Below, in pieces: positions 7,560 through 15,867 of a stretch of 64,000 nucleotides of DNA. The translations under genes and the position numbers were made by a program. Source of the DNA: JAJDXW01 sp965223775 (lineage in GTDB: Bacteria; Pseudomonadota; Gammaproteobacteria; HK1); the NCBI GenBank assembly GCA_965223775.1, contig OZ245021.1, positions 62,001 to 126,000 on the forward strand, written 5' to 3'. Below the pieces are notes generated by a model. The model did no database searches. It saw nothing but the letters and a program-made list of their open reading frames with translations, and was not told where the DNA came from. Positions within the stretch are counted from its first letter, which is position 1; each line of letters starts with the position of its first letter.

Positions 7560-8744
7560 TCAGGCCATACGACTTGGCTTTTTCACCTGCTTCATCAAGT
7601 TGTCGTCCCACTCACCATCGACGACGACATGCGACAAAGCGCCTAGTTGAACCGCTTCGATGAGGTTGTGGTTCAGGTAAGCGTACACACCCGGCTGACG
7701 GAAAGTGTACATCGCTGCGCCCGCCGAGCCTCCGCGGATCAACCAAGTTTCGAGACCGGTCGCCGGCACATCGGCGAAAGAGCCGGTTTCCCAGACATAG
7801 TCGCCGTGACCACCGATCAGATGCGGGCGCGAGTCACGGTTAGCTTGTGAGTGGATGAACAGCACGGTCTCACCGACGTTCGCCTGCATGGCCCCCTCGC
7901 CTGTCAAGGCACCGACCTTGCCGTTGAACACGACATGGGTCGGAACCAGAGAGCTCATGATCGGAAAGACGTCGGCGAAGTTCTGGGCTGGTCCGCCATA
8001 GACTTTCCATTCGCCGCTTTCATCCTTCGGGATGTAGAAGTCCTGCTCTCCGACATAGTATGCGCGGTCATAAGAGAGCGGATTGCCTTTCCCGTCGGTC
8101 AGACCTTCGCGGGGCAGGACCATGATGGCGCCGTTCATCCCATGCACGACGTGATAGGGAATCATCGGACCGCCGGGGGCGCAGTGATAGATAAAGACGC
8201 CCGGCTTTGTGGCCTTGAAGCGCAACACTGTCTCCTCACCGGGCCGGATGAGCGTCAGCCCTCCGCCGCCCAATGCACCCGTCGATGCGTGGAAATCGAT
8301 ATTGTGTTCCATCATGTTTCCCGCCGGGTTCTTGAGCGTCAACTCGACGTAGTCGTCCTGATGGCAGACGATCAGCGGACCAGGAACCGAACCGTCGAAT
8401 GTACTGGCCCAGACTTCGGCGCCTGCGTCATCGACGGCCCAACGCATCTCTTTGGCGGTCATTGTGACTTCGATCACCTTCGGCCCGCCGGATGCGACCT
8501 GATCGTGCTTCGGAACGAAGGGCGGGGCGACAAGATCAAGCTTGACGCGCGGAAGAGCGACGATGTCTTCTTCGGTCATTGACGCCTTGGCAACCACTGT
8601 TGACCCGCTGTCATCAGTGGCCTGCGCTGCCGCACTGGCAGCCGTGTTCCCAGCCAACGCGAATGCTCCGACTGCCGTGGCTGCTGAGGCGGTCGAAACC
8701 TTCAGGAAATCGCGGCGATGAAGTTCCTTTTTGTTCGCTTGCAT
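7560..8744 (-). CDS. nirK: Copper-containing nitrite reductase
   Basis: 394 residues. NirK reduces nitrite to nitric oxide in the periplasm (denitrification). A Tat-like signal is present (H-R-R-D-F-L-K, residues 9-15, then an Ala-rich stretch to about 40). Two cupredoxin domains follow. Ligands are complete by comparison with characterised NirK: type 1 copper H147, C188, H198, M203; type 2 copper H152, H187, H359; catalytic D150 and H308. These sit in E-H-N-I-D-F-H, Y-H-C-A-P-G-G-P-M-I-P-Y-H, R-P-H-L-I-G-G-H-G-D-Y and Y-L-N-H-N-L-I-E-A. The start is supported by GGAGGA 8 bases upstream. The gene is intact but surrounded by IS and integrase debris, with no other denitrification gene in view, so it may have been acquired horizontally. 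Confidence 0.97.
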   Translation of the reverse strand: MQANKKELHRRDFLKVSTASAATAVGAFALAGNTAASAAAQATDDSGSTVVAKASMTEEDIVALPRVKLDLVAPPFVPKHDQVASGGPKVIEVTMTAKEMRWAVDDAGAEVWASTFDGSVPGPLIVCHQDDYVELTLKNPAGNMMEHNIDFHASTGALGGGGLTLIRPGEETVLRFKATKPGVFIYHCAPGGPMIPYHVVHGMNGAIMVLPREGLTDGKGNPLSYDRAYYVGEQDFYIPKDESGEWKVYGGPAQNFADVFPIMSSLVPTHVVFNGKVGALTGEGAMQANVGETVLFIHSQANRDSRPHLIGGHGDYVWETGSFADVPATGLETWLIRGGSAGAAMYTFRQPGVYAYLNHNLIEAVQLGALSHVVVDGEWDDNLMKQVKKPSRMA

Positions 8745-8802
8745 CAGTATGTCCTCCTCTGTCGGATAGCTGGTTATTGAAAGCCCGTGTTTCGGCTTCG
8801 CG

Positions 8803-8816
8803 GTGACTTACGCCAA
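8803..8816 (-). promoter_or_regulatory. Possible FNR/NNR-type box upstream of nirK
   Basis: Read toward nirK, the sequence is TTGGC-GTAA-GTCAC, matching the Crp/Fnr-family palindrome TTGAC-N4-GTCAA at 8 of 10 positions. It is centred about 65 bases ahead of the nirK ATG, which would suit activation from about -41.5. nirK genes are commonly controlled by NNR/DNR or FNR regulators. The site is predicted from the sequence only. Confidence 0.35.
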
Positions 8817-8829
8817 CGTTGTTTCATCA

Positions 8830-9389
8830 GCATCTCCACTTTCTTCTTGAGGCCGTCCATTTCCCGGATACGGGAGCCTCGTTCTGCATCGCAGTGTACC
8901 ATTTCAGTAGTTCCGACCATCTCCTTGCCTTGCGGGAGGTTCTCAAAATTGCTCTTGTGTATCGCTGGAGGCATTTCGGATCGAGCAAATTCAACGACTT
9001 CCAGGCAGCTCCCGTGCCTCGGGCTGGATTTTGAGAGCCTCCCTTACGTCGATATCGACGGACGGCGACACTGTCGAGTGCTCGATGGTTGCGAGACTGC
9101 GCGACGGCGGTCGAGTGGATGATGGCCAGGAGCACGCTGAACCGGCGCGATCGTGGCCGGGCGGCGTCGATGAAGCTTCAGGCCAAGATGGCCGAAGGGC
9201 ATTGGACACCGCTCGCGGCTCGTCAGGCGGGCTGTCCGGTCGCACACGTGCCCCCCCTGTACCACGGAGACCTGCACGCCAAGCGGGTACCGTCGTTGGC
9301 CGACCGGACGCCGGGTTGCCGACCGATGCACCGTTTCCAACCGGCCCGAGCATCGGTTGCATCCGTTGCCGGAGAGGTTGCGGAGATGC
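8830..9389. other. Region without a recognisable gene upstream of nirK
   Basis: Short frames exist on both strands (for example a 66-codon leftward frame ending at 8774 with I-R-E-M-D-G-L-K-K-K-V-E-M-L-M), but none matches a family I know. The part from 8780 to 9000 is lower in GC than the flanks. It is probably degraded insert DNA between nirK and the integrase remnant. Confidence 0.5.
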
Positions 9390-9703
9390 TCATGGAGAAC
9401 AAGTGTTGATTTGCGACCGCCGGCAGCCGGTCAGCATGAGAAGCCGAAGCGCGGCCACAGCGGAAGCCGCCGCGCCGCCGCGCGTCTCGACTTCCTCCAG
9501 CACCTTGCCGAGCTTCGTGAACACCTCGGCGGTCAGGAACCGTTCACGCTTGCGCTCGGGGTACTCGACCACCGAGCGGCAGGGATTGCATCCCTCCGGT
9601 ACCAAACTCCAGCCTTCCGCCACCCTGACAACTTCCCAGATCACAATCCTGTCCAAACGCTCATGGTCCGGCGCCGGCCCACCCCGAAGGCATGAAATGA
9701 TTT
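9390..9703 (-). pseudogene. Tyrosine-recombinase (phage-type integrase) fragment
   Basis: The leftward frame contains W-S-L-V-P-E-G-C-N-P-C-R, Y-P-E-R-K-R-E-R-F-L-T and A-V-A-A-L-R-L-L-M-L-T-G-C-R-R-S-Q-I. These correspond to the junction between the core-binding and catalytic domains and the first conserved block of phage integrases; T-G-C-R normally holds the first catalytic Arg. The frame ends at 9390 before the H-x-x-R and Tyr boxes. On its 5' side it is cut by a 173-bp inverted-repeat element at 9704. Only about 95 residues of an originally roughly 400-residue protein remain. Confidence 0.72.
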
Positions 9704-9876
9704 CCTGATTACGTACGAAGCTCATGTTCGAACTTGCGCACTGGCCCGAGACCCGATCCAGGCGGCGTCCATGGCGTCTTGCAACTCTTTCGGCCAGTGT
9801 TGGGCCACCGTCACGCGCTCCCGGCGACGTAAATCGCTGGGATGACCGTGCAGGATGACCTTCGTACGTAATCAGG
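9704..9876. mobile_element. 173-bp MITE-like element with inverted ends and 8-bp target duplication
   Basis: The left end begins CCTGATTACGTACGAAG (9704-9720) and the right end is its exact complement (CTTCGTACGTAATCAGG, 9860-9876). The element is flanked by a perfect 8-bp direct repeat AATGATTT (9696-9703 and 9877-9884), as expected from transposition. The interior has no complete gene. Elements with the same ends and almost the same length occur at 45160-45333 and 48434-48606, but the interior here is not obviously related to theirs, so it may be a different subfamily mobilised by the same unknown transposase. Confidence 0.85.
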
Positions 9877-10346
9877 AATGATTTTGGCTATCCGTCGGCC
9901 TCGCCTGAACGAGGCTTGTACAGCCTTCGGGAACGTTCTCGTGCCGGGCCATATTAGGGCCGCCCGAGCGCCTGACCCGACCCGACCGCGCGGCACGGAA
10001 TGCCGGACCTCCGAGAACACCGGGTTGCGGAGGCAGCGTTGCTGTGGGTATCGGAGTGGATCATTACATTGCAAACCGGTGAGCAGAAATATCGATCATC
10101 TGGCACGCGCCGGTCGCGCCCGATTGCGCCCGCCGTCAATCCATCGGGATACGAATGACAACGCCGCCCATCACGTCGCCGACCTCGATGTCGGTGAGAG
10201 GGGTGCAAACGGCGGCGCAAAACTAGACCACGGTAGCGGCGGGATGGTCCTGCCGCGGCGGAGCAAGACTCTGCCAGTGTGTCAGCCCTTTCCGGTGGTG
10301 GGGAGGGCGGGAGGATTCGCACGCGAGCTTGCGAGCCGCGAAGCGG
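9877..10346. other. Stretch without a recognisable gene
   Basis: Beyond the 8-bp target duplication no coherent reading frame or family motif was found on either strand. The flanks are mobile-element remnants on both sides (integrase and IS21), so this is probably old insert DNA. Confidence 0.5.
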
Positions 10347-10475
10347 ATGGAGCTGTATCGCAAGGTCCGTCTGGCGTGCCGGGACGGGATGAGCGAGCGC
10401 GCGGCGGCGCGCCATTTCGGGATCTCGCGCGAGAGCGTGAAGAAGATGCTCGAGTTCTCGGTCCCACCGCCATCC
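10347..10475 (+). pseudogene. IS21-family IstA transposase, N-terminal fragment
   Basis: The ATG at 10347 opens MELYRKVRLACRDGMSERAA followed by R-H-F-G-I-S-R-E-S-V-K-K-M-L-E, the N-terminal helix-turn-helix domain of IS21 IstA proteins. After about 43 residues the homology stops at F-S-V-P-P. No IstA catalytic core and no IstB gene follow. It is a short relic of an IS21 insertion. Confidence 0.75.
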
Positions 10476-10476
10476 A

Positions 10477-10632
10477 ACATCAGGCGAGATAGAGCAAGCC
10501 CTATTACTCGTAGCATCGGTGACTGGGGACACGCTGACCAATCTGCGCGAGTACAAGGAAACGCTGAACGAGCGTGCCCAGATGCAGAGGTTCTTGCGCG
10601 ACAGCGGGTACGGCGTGCTACTCAAGGACTGA
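10477..10632 (+). pseudogene. C-terminal remnant of an unknown protein
   Basis: A frame continuous from about 10477 to a TGA at 10630 encodes roughly 50 residues, including A-L-L-L-V-A-S-V-T-G-D-T-L-T-N-L-R-E-Y-K and R-F-L-R-D-S-G-Y-G-V-L-L-K-D. It has no start of its own and directly follows the IS21 fragment. It is followed after 9 bases by a strong hairpin, which makes it look like the real 3' end of a gene. The family is not recognised. Confidence 0.35.
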
Positions 10633-10641
10633 GACGTGAAA

Positions 10642-10665
10642 GAGCCGGGGTGGCAGCCCCGGCTC
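10642..10665 (+). terminator. GC-rich hairpin after the remnant ORF
   Basis: GAGCCGGGG (10642-10650) and CCCCGGCTC (10657-10665) form a perfect 9-bp stem with a 6-base loop, 10 bases after the TGA at 10632. No T-tract follows, so it is terminator-like rather than a textbook intrinsic terminator. Confidence 0.5.
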
Positions 10666-10670
10666 GGTAG

Positions 10671-11544
10671 AATGTAGGCTGGCGCCTCGCGGCTATGAGA
10701 AGGCATAGTCGAGGGCAACCTTCATGTCCAATGTCATCCAGTTTCCTCATCCTCGAGAGGGTCGAGAAGACACGCCTTCAGCGCCCGTCGGGTCTCACGA
10801 CAGAGAATTGCCGCCGCTCTTGGCGAGAGGGCAAGTTCCAGAGTGCCATCTACTTGACGATCAAAACGATCGATTCGGCGGTGGCCGAGTTCCAGAATCA
10901 AGAATTGGCCGGAGGGCACCGGGTCTTGCGCGCGTAGGTGCCGTGGCGCGCGAACGAACAGCCCCCGTGCGGGTGGTTCGGACAGCGCGAAAGCCTTGCA
11001 TCGCGCCACGCCCGGGCTCTAACGCATGACTCGCCGGTGTGCCGCGATGGGTATCGAAGCTGCACCGGCCGTGGCCCGGCGGGGGGCTTCCCGTGCGGGC
11101 CAACTCCTCTCTGTGCCAGTCGGACCCCCAGAGTACGAGCGCGTCCGCCGCCACGCCAAGCGCTGACGGTGTGGACGCGTCCTTCGGACCGAGCCCCGTC
11201 CTACCGACCGTGTGGACACCCCGTGGACAAGTGCCGGGCACTTGTCCACCGCGTGCCCACACTCGCCGCTCTCGCGTCCACACCCTCGCCGCTTGTGCAA
11301 CAACGATTCATGTGAAAGGAAACTTCGACGGTACCGGACCGGGCCCGGATTGCTCCGTCATCCCAGGAATCCCGTCACCGGAACAATCCGGTCAAATCCC
11401 CGGAGGATTCCACGAGAGAATGCGAGAAACCACACCCATCATGGCACTCGGCCACACCGTACGCTTGACGCCGACCGAGCCTCATGATCCGCGCCGAGCA
11501 CCAAACGGGCTCCGGGCCGGCGCCGGACCACCGCCATTGCCGAT
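10671..11544. other. Long gene-poor stretch with a palindrome
   Basis: No gene can be supported. A rightward frame from 10724 begins MSNVIQFPHPREG, which resembles the start of small proteins, but degenerates after about 15 residues. A 27-base palindrome lies at 11223-11249 (listed separately). The GC is high throughout. The stretch may contain an old inactivated gene or a regulatory/replication-type site. Confidence 0.45.
11223..11249. repeat. Perfect 12-bp inverted repeat (27-bp palindrome)
   Basis: GTGGACAAGTGC (11223-11234) and GCACTTGTCCAC (11238-11249) are exact complements around CGG. The half-site word GTGGACA also occurs just upstream in the same region (near 11211). Could be a protein-binding site or a hairpin; it is not next to an identifiable gene start. 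Confidence 0.75.
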
Positions 11545-12663
11545 TCAGACGAGATTGCCCAACAGCCTCGGCGCCGGGGCCACCCGAATGCCCTCGGGCG
11601 TAATGTAGTCCTTCGTTCCGGTGGCCGAGACCTGCCATGCTTCGGCCCGCGGAAGTCTCGCGTTCAGATACTTGAGGCTTCGGTCCACGTCGGCATCCGA
11701 CCACTTGCACTCGACGAGCAGAGGCGCACGCCCCTGCACTTCGACGACGAAGTCCACTTCCCGGCCGTCCTTGTCGCGAAAGTAACGCAGCTCCGCGTCG
11801 AGTCCCTCGGCATCCTGCTGATGATGAACCCACTTCAGCAGGTGGCAGGCCACGAGATTCTCGAAGCGGGGCCCTTCCTCGGGTACGACGGTCCAGTCGA
11901 GGTGATAGTGCTTGCGTTCCTTCTTGACGGCCCGGACGCGGGGCGAGCCGAACGGCGTCAGACGAAAGATCGCGTACAGGCGCTCCATCGCGTCGAGCCA
12001 GGCGCTCGCCGTCTTGTGGCTCACCTGCAAGTCTTCGCGCAGTGCGTTGACCGAGAGTGGGGACCCGACCCGTTCCGGCAGCATTACCATCATCAGCTCC
12101 AACTGGCCGAGGTCCCGGATCCGCTCCAGCGTGGTGACCTCCTCCTGGACGAGCCGCGCCCGGTACTCGCGAGACCAGCGCCGGCTCTCGCGTTCGCTGC
12201 CCGAAAGCCACGGCTCCGGAAAGCCGCCGAGTCGCATCAGATCGCCGAGATCGGTCGAGGTGGTCAAATCCAGCTCGGCCACGGAGAAGGGATGCAGGCG
12301 CAGCAGGTGATAGCGCCCCTGCAACGAATCGCCGCCGAATCGGTAGAGGTCCAGCCGGCCGCTTCCGGTGACGAGTATCCGTTGCCCTTCCCGGCGGCTG
12401 TCGTACAACCCTTTCAGATAGCTGCGCCAATGCCGGTACTTGTGGATCTCGTCGAATATCCACAGCTTCGCGGGCGGAAGCTCTCGCCGCAGGATGTGCT
12501 CCCGATGTGCCGCGACGTCCCAGTTGAGGTAGCCCGCTCCGGCATCCGGCAGATCGCGGGCCAGGGTGGTCTTGCCGACCTGGCGCGGACCCGAGACGAA
12601 TACCATCTTTCGTTTGAGATCGGTCTCGACCTGCGCCGCGAGATATCGGGTAGTCCCGGCCAC
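11545..12663 (-). CDS. AAA_14/DUF4143 family ATPase
   Basis: 372 residues from a GTG at 12663, the only start that keeps the usual N-terminus (A-G-T-T-R-Y-L-A-A-Q-V). The Walker A motif is G-P-R-Q-V-G-K-T-T (about residues 25-33) and Walker B is L-W-I-F-D-E-I-H-K. The block L-H-P-F-S-V-A-E-L follows, typical of this family. The C-terminal DUF4143 part has G-R-E-V-D-F-V-V-E and L-V-E-C-K-W-S, a PD-(D/E)xK nuclease-like signature. Such proteins are common accessory ATPases of unknown physiological role, often in defence or toxin-antitoxin neighbourhoods. The gene is single and intact. The 5' region carries a TGGTCAA...TTGACCA inverted repeat at about 12690-12722. Confidence 0.9.
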   Translation of the reverse strand: MAGTTRYLAAQVETDLKRKMVFVSGPRQVGKTTLARDLPDAGAGYLNWDVAAHREHILRRELPPAKLWIFDEIHKYRHWRSYLKGLYDSRREGQRILVTGSGRLDLYRFGGDSLQGRYHLLRLHPFSVAELDLTTSTDLGDLMRLGGFPEPWLSGSERESRRWSREYRARLVQEEVTTLERIRDLGQLELMMVMLPERVGSPLSVNALREDLQVSHKTASAWLDAMERLYAIFRLTPFGSPRVRAVKKERKHYHLDWTVVPEEGPRFENLVACHLLKWVHHQQDAEGLDAELRYFRDKDGREVDFVVEVQGRAPLLVECKWSDADVDRSLKYLNARLPRAEAWQVSATGTKDYITPEGIRVAPAPRLLGNLV

Positions 12664-12798
12664 GGTCCGAGACTACGGCGTTTTTACACACTGGTCAAAT
12701 ATCGCCGTGACCGTTCTTGACCAAGGGTGAATTTGGCCGGCAAACCGCCGGCGCCCTCGCGATGCGCTTGCCGGGCGAAGAGCGTATCGGTCCGTCCA

Positions 12799-13263
12799 TC
12801 ATGATTCGCGGCTTGCCTCCCGCCGTTCGAGAGCATCGATGTCGGCCAGATCCTTCGGCCGGCCGGCGGCTCGCTTGTTCCGGATCAAGGCGGCTCGCCC
12901 GATGAAGGGTACTTCGAGGCGGTCAACTCGATGGGTTGCCCGGCTGGCCCACGCGTCCTCGAAAGCCAGCCCCGTCACGCTGGTCATGACGTCGATTCGG
13001 CGCGGCGGGAGACCGATCTGAACGATCATTTCCGGCTTTGCAAGGTCCGGCAAGGTGACTCCGAGGGCTTCCACCGGAGCGCCGAATCGAATGAGCGCCG
13101 CCCAGACGAGACGAACGTTCTCCGCATGGGAATCAATACACGCGTCGAGGGCGCCGGTCGCCCGGGGAATCCCGTGCACGGCCACCGCATGGGCTCCGAC
13201 CACCAGGAATCGCGCCCGAGCCGACAGCAATTCGGCGAGGACGTCCTTGAAGTCTTCGTTCAA
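12799..13263 (-). CDS. Nucleotidyltransferase-fold protein (DUF6036/AbiEii-like)
   Basis: About 154 residues from a TTG at 13263, five bases after the stop of the upstream small gene; a longer frame to 13308 overlaps that gene and adds Cys-rich sequence. Conserved features: F-L-V-V-G-A-H-A-V-A-V-H-G, P-R-A-T-G, R-R-I-D-V-M-T, and the C-terminal R-P-K-D-L-A-D-I-D-A-L. These place it among DUF6036-type nucleotidyltransferases, which occur in two-gene toxin-antitoxin-like modules. The position normally D-x-D after R-A-T-G reads A-L-D, so one metal-binding Asp appears to be replaced. Activity is uncertain. Confidence 0.8.
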   Translation of the reverse strand: MNEDFKDVLAELLSARARFLVVGAHAVAVHGIPRATGALDACIDSHAENVRLVWAALIRFGAPVEALGVTLPDLAKPEMIVQIGLPPRRIDVMTSVTGLAFEDAWASRATHRVDRLEVPFIGRAALIRNKRAAGRPKDLADIDALERREASRES

Positions 13264-13267
13264 GCCG

Positions 13268-13516
13268 CTACTTCGACATACCGGGCAGCAGTCGTCTGAC
13301 CGGAGCATCTCCTCGTTCGTACTCCGGCATTGGCCGGCCGGTCAGGGACCACGCTTCGGTGGCCAGCGGCCACATCATCGCGAGCCGCTCCTCCGCCGTG
13401 GTCGTTGTGCTCAGGTCATCCCCCGGATCGTCTTCCAGGTGCAGCTTGCGAACCGGCCATTTCCGGCGCGCGCGCGCCCTGGACGACATCCCGGCATCCC
13501 CTGGTCGAGTATTCAT
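13268..13516 (-). CDS. Small partner protein of the nucleotidyltransferase module
   Basis: 82 residues from the ATG at 13516. The C-terminal part E-E-R-L-A-M-M-W-P-L-A-T-E-A-W-S-L-T-G-R-P-M-P-E-Y is a recurrent sequence encoded directly upstream of DUF6036-type nucleotidyltransferases, so it is read as the putative antitoxin or accessory component. The stop is five bases ahead of the TTG of the downstream gene, implying translational coupling. No further function is known. Confidence 0.65.
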   Translation of the reverse strand: MNTRPGDAGMSSRARARRKWPVRKLHLEDDPGDDLSTTTTAEERLAMMWPLATEAWSLTGRPMPEYERGDAPVRRLLPGMSK

Positions 13517-13877
13517 GCGGCGATTCTACCGGAGGCCCGCGGGCGGCGACGCCCGGTCATGGGGTCACGGCTGGCGTGATGCTGATGCGTCAACCCCGGC
13601 GTGCGGGGGTGGGACAAGAGGCTGATCTTCGTCGACCGGCTCTCGCGTCCCCCTTGGCCAGCCACGGCACGAGCGGCTCGCCGGCCGCGCCTCCTCGTGA
13701 CATTTTGCGGGGGCGTCTTGCTCCGGGTCGGGCGGCGGCCGAGTCTCGTTCGAGTACCTCTGCAATCTGCGGTCCTGCGACAATGGAGGCAGGCGCGAGC
13801 GTCGCGGCCGATGGCGGGCGCGCGCCCGGTCGGCGCAACGGAAACATTGGAAGGCGGCGGGCAGCATTGGAGAGGCG
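13517..13877. other. Intergenic region ahead of pepF
   Basis: Separates the leftward nucleotidyltransferase module from the rightward pepF. No gene or strong secondary structure recognised. It should contain both promoters. Confidence 0.5.
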
Positions 13878-15761
13878 ATGAAGACAGGTGTCGAAGACGG
13901 GCCAGCCGTGCACGGCGTGAGCTGGGACCTCGCGAGCGAGTACCCCGCGCCGGACTCGGCGGAGATCGAGGAGGATCTGGCGCGGCTCACCTCGCTCCTC
14001 GACGAGGTCGAACGGCTCAATGCCGTGTTGAGCCCGCTGCTCGATGCCGCGGGCGGGCTGACCGCGGGGGCGGCACAGGGGGGCATCGAGGCCGCCCGCA
14101 AGGTCTTTGCGCTGTCCGAGGAAGGGGCCCGCCTGCTTCGCGACCCCGGGGTGTACGCGAACTGCCGGCTCAGCGTCGACAGCGGCGACGACGGCGCACA
14201 GAACCTCCGCGGCCGCCTGCAGTCGTTCCGGAAGCGCTTCGTCGAGCTTGCCGAGCCCCTGTCGCAGTTCCTGGACCGGGCGCCGGACGAGGTGGTCGAG
14301 GCGTGGCTCGCGGACGCCGCGACGGCTCCGGCCCGGTTCTCCGTGGAGCACTCGCGCAAGCGCCGGCACGAGCTCCTGAACATCGACGAAGAGACCCTCG
14401 CGGCCGGGCTCGCGGAGGACGGAATACATGCCTGGGGTCGCCTCTACGACCAGCTCTCGGGCACCCTCACCTGCGAGGTGATGACCGGCAACGAGCCGCG
14501 GACCATGGGGCTCGCGGAGGCGAGCGGTCTGATGCTGAAGCCGGACGACGCGCTCCGCGAGAACGCCTGGCGGGCCATCAACGGAGCCTGGGAGGAGCAC
14601 GCCGAGTCGTGCGCGGCGGCGATCAACGCCATCGCGGGATGGCGCCTCGAGATGTGCCGGAGGCGTTCGCGTGACGGCCGGCCCGTCCACTTCCTCGATG
14701 CGCCCCTGCATCTCAACCGCATCTCGCGTCCGACCCTGGACACCATCCTGGAAGTTGCCCGGGAAGCCGCTCCTCTCGCCCGCCGCGCCGCCCGGCTCCA
14801 GGCGCGGGCGTACGGGAAGGAACGCTACGGACCGTGGGACCAGCGGGCTCCGGCCCCCGCGGCTTCCGGTGACGGCGGAGCGCCGATCGCGTACCCGGAG
14901 GCGGTGGACCTCATCGCCGCGTCGCATGGCTCGGTTGCCCCGCGGATGGGCGAGTTCGTGAAGATGATGGCGGACAAGCGCTGGATCGAGGGGACCGTGG
15001 GCGGGCGCAAGCGCCCCGGCGCCTACTGCACGGGCTTCGACAAGTCCCGCACCCCGCGTGTCTACATGACCTATACGGGCGGTGCGAGCGACGTCATCAC
15101 CCTCGCGCACGAGCTGGGCCACGCGTACCACTCGTGGGTGATGCGCGATCTTCCGGACTGCCAGCGCCGCTACGGCATGTCGCTCGCCGAGACCGCGAGC
15201 ACGTTCGGCGAGGCGATCGTGCGCGACGCCCTGCTTGAGCGGGCCGGCACGCCGGCGGACGAGCTCGCCATCGTCTGGGAGGAAGCGAGCGCGTTCGTGG
15301 CGTTCATTCTCAATATCCCGGCCCGCTTCGAGTTCGAGAAGAGCTTCTACGAGGCGCGGGCGGCGCGTCCCCTCCGGCCGGCCGAGTTGAACGAGATGAT
15401 GAGCGCGGCATGGGAGAAGTGGTACGGCGACAGCCTCGCCGAGCCGGACCCGCTCTTCTGGGCCAACAAGCTGCACTTCTACATCTCGGATCTCGGCTTC
15501 TACAACTTCCCGTACCTCTTCGGATATCTCTTCAGCCTCGGGGTCCATGCCCGCCGCGCCGCGCTCGGCGACGAGTTCTTTCCGCGCTACGAGGCGCTGC
15601 TCCGGGACACCGGGCGGATGACCGCGGAAGACCTCGCCGCGAAACATCTCGATGTGGATCTCGCCCAACCCGACTTCTGGCGCGGCACGGTGGCGATGCT
15701 CGAGTCGCGCATCGACCGCTTCGAGGAGCTGGTCGAAGCGATCAACTTCCCTGTTGACTGA
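13878..15761 (+). CDS. pepF: M3 family oligoendopeptidase F
   Basis: 627 residues, full length for the M3B family. These are cytoplasmic zinc metallopeptidases that cleave short peptides. The zinc motif H-E-L-G-H-A-Y-H lies at about residues 411-418 (two His ligands and catalytic Glu); the third ligand is expected in the downstream S-L-A-E-T-A-S-T-F-G-E. The N-terminal helical oligopeptidase domain occupies about residues 100-190. The ATG at 13878 is chosen because the preceding sequence is not protein-like. A peptide ABC importer is encoded 6 kb downstream, so the enzyme could process imported peptides; this is an inference. Confidence 0.92.
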   Translation: MKTGVEDGPAVHGVSWDLASEYPAPDSAEIEEDLARLTSLLDEVERLNAVLSPLLDAAGGLTAGAAQGGIEAARKVFALSEEGARLLRDPGVYANCRLSVDSGDDGAQNLRGRLQSFRKRFVELAEPLSQFLDRAPDEVVEAWLADAATAPARFSVEHSRKRRHELLNIDEETLAAGLAEDGIHAWGRLYDQLSGTLTCEVMTGNEPRTMGLAEASGLMLKPDDALRENAWRAINGAWEEHAESCAAAINAIAGWRLEMCRRRSRDGRPVHFLDAPLHLNRISRPTLDTILEVAREAAPLARRAARLQARAYGKERYGPWDQRAPAPAASGDGGAPIAYPEAVDLIAASHGSVAPRMGEFVKMMADKRWIEGTVGGRKRPGAYCTGFDKSRTPRVYMTYTGGASDVITLAHELGHAYHSWVMRDLPDCQRRYGMSLAETASTFGEAIVRDALLERAGTPADELAIVWEEASAFVAFILNIPARFEFEKSFYEARAARPLRPAELNEMMSAAWEKWYGDSLAEPDPLFWANKLHFYISDLGFYNFPYLFGYLFSLGVHARRAALGDEFFPRYEALLRDTGRMTAEDLAAKHLDVDLAQPDFWRGTVAMLESRIDRFEELVEAINFPVD

Positions 15762-15806
15762 CGGCGCACGGCTACGGGCATGGATGTCGTTTCGCCGGCG
15801 TCAGCG

Positions 15807-15832
15807 CCGCCCGCCGCCCGCCGCCCGCCGCC
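15807..15832. repeat. CCGCCCG heptanucleotide repeat
   Basis: Three perfect and one partial copy of CCGCCCG between the convergent pepF and amidase genes. It is intergenic and lies downstream of both genes, so it cannot alter either reading frame. Confidence 0.8.
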
Positions 15833-15867
15833 TGCCCCGACCCGGTGCGGCCATTCCGGTTCTCGAC

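Noticed and set aside
8774..8974. 66-codon leftward ORF directly upstream of nirK
   Set aside because: No family resemblance, and it would place the putative Fnr-type site inside its coding region; treated as chance.
13590..15668. Long leftward open frame opposite pepF
   Set aside because: Composition is Arg/Val/Leu-biased without family motifs, while the opposite strand encodes a complete M3 peptidase.
15807..15832. Heptanucleotide repeat as a phase-variation switch
   Set aside because: It is beyond the stop codons of both convergent genes and cannot alter a frame or a promoter of either.
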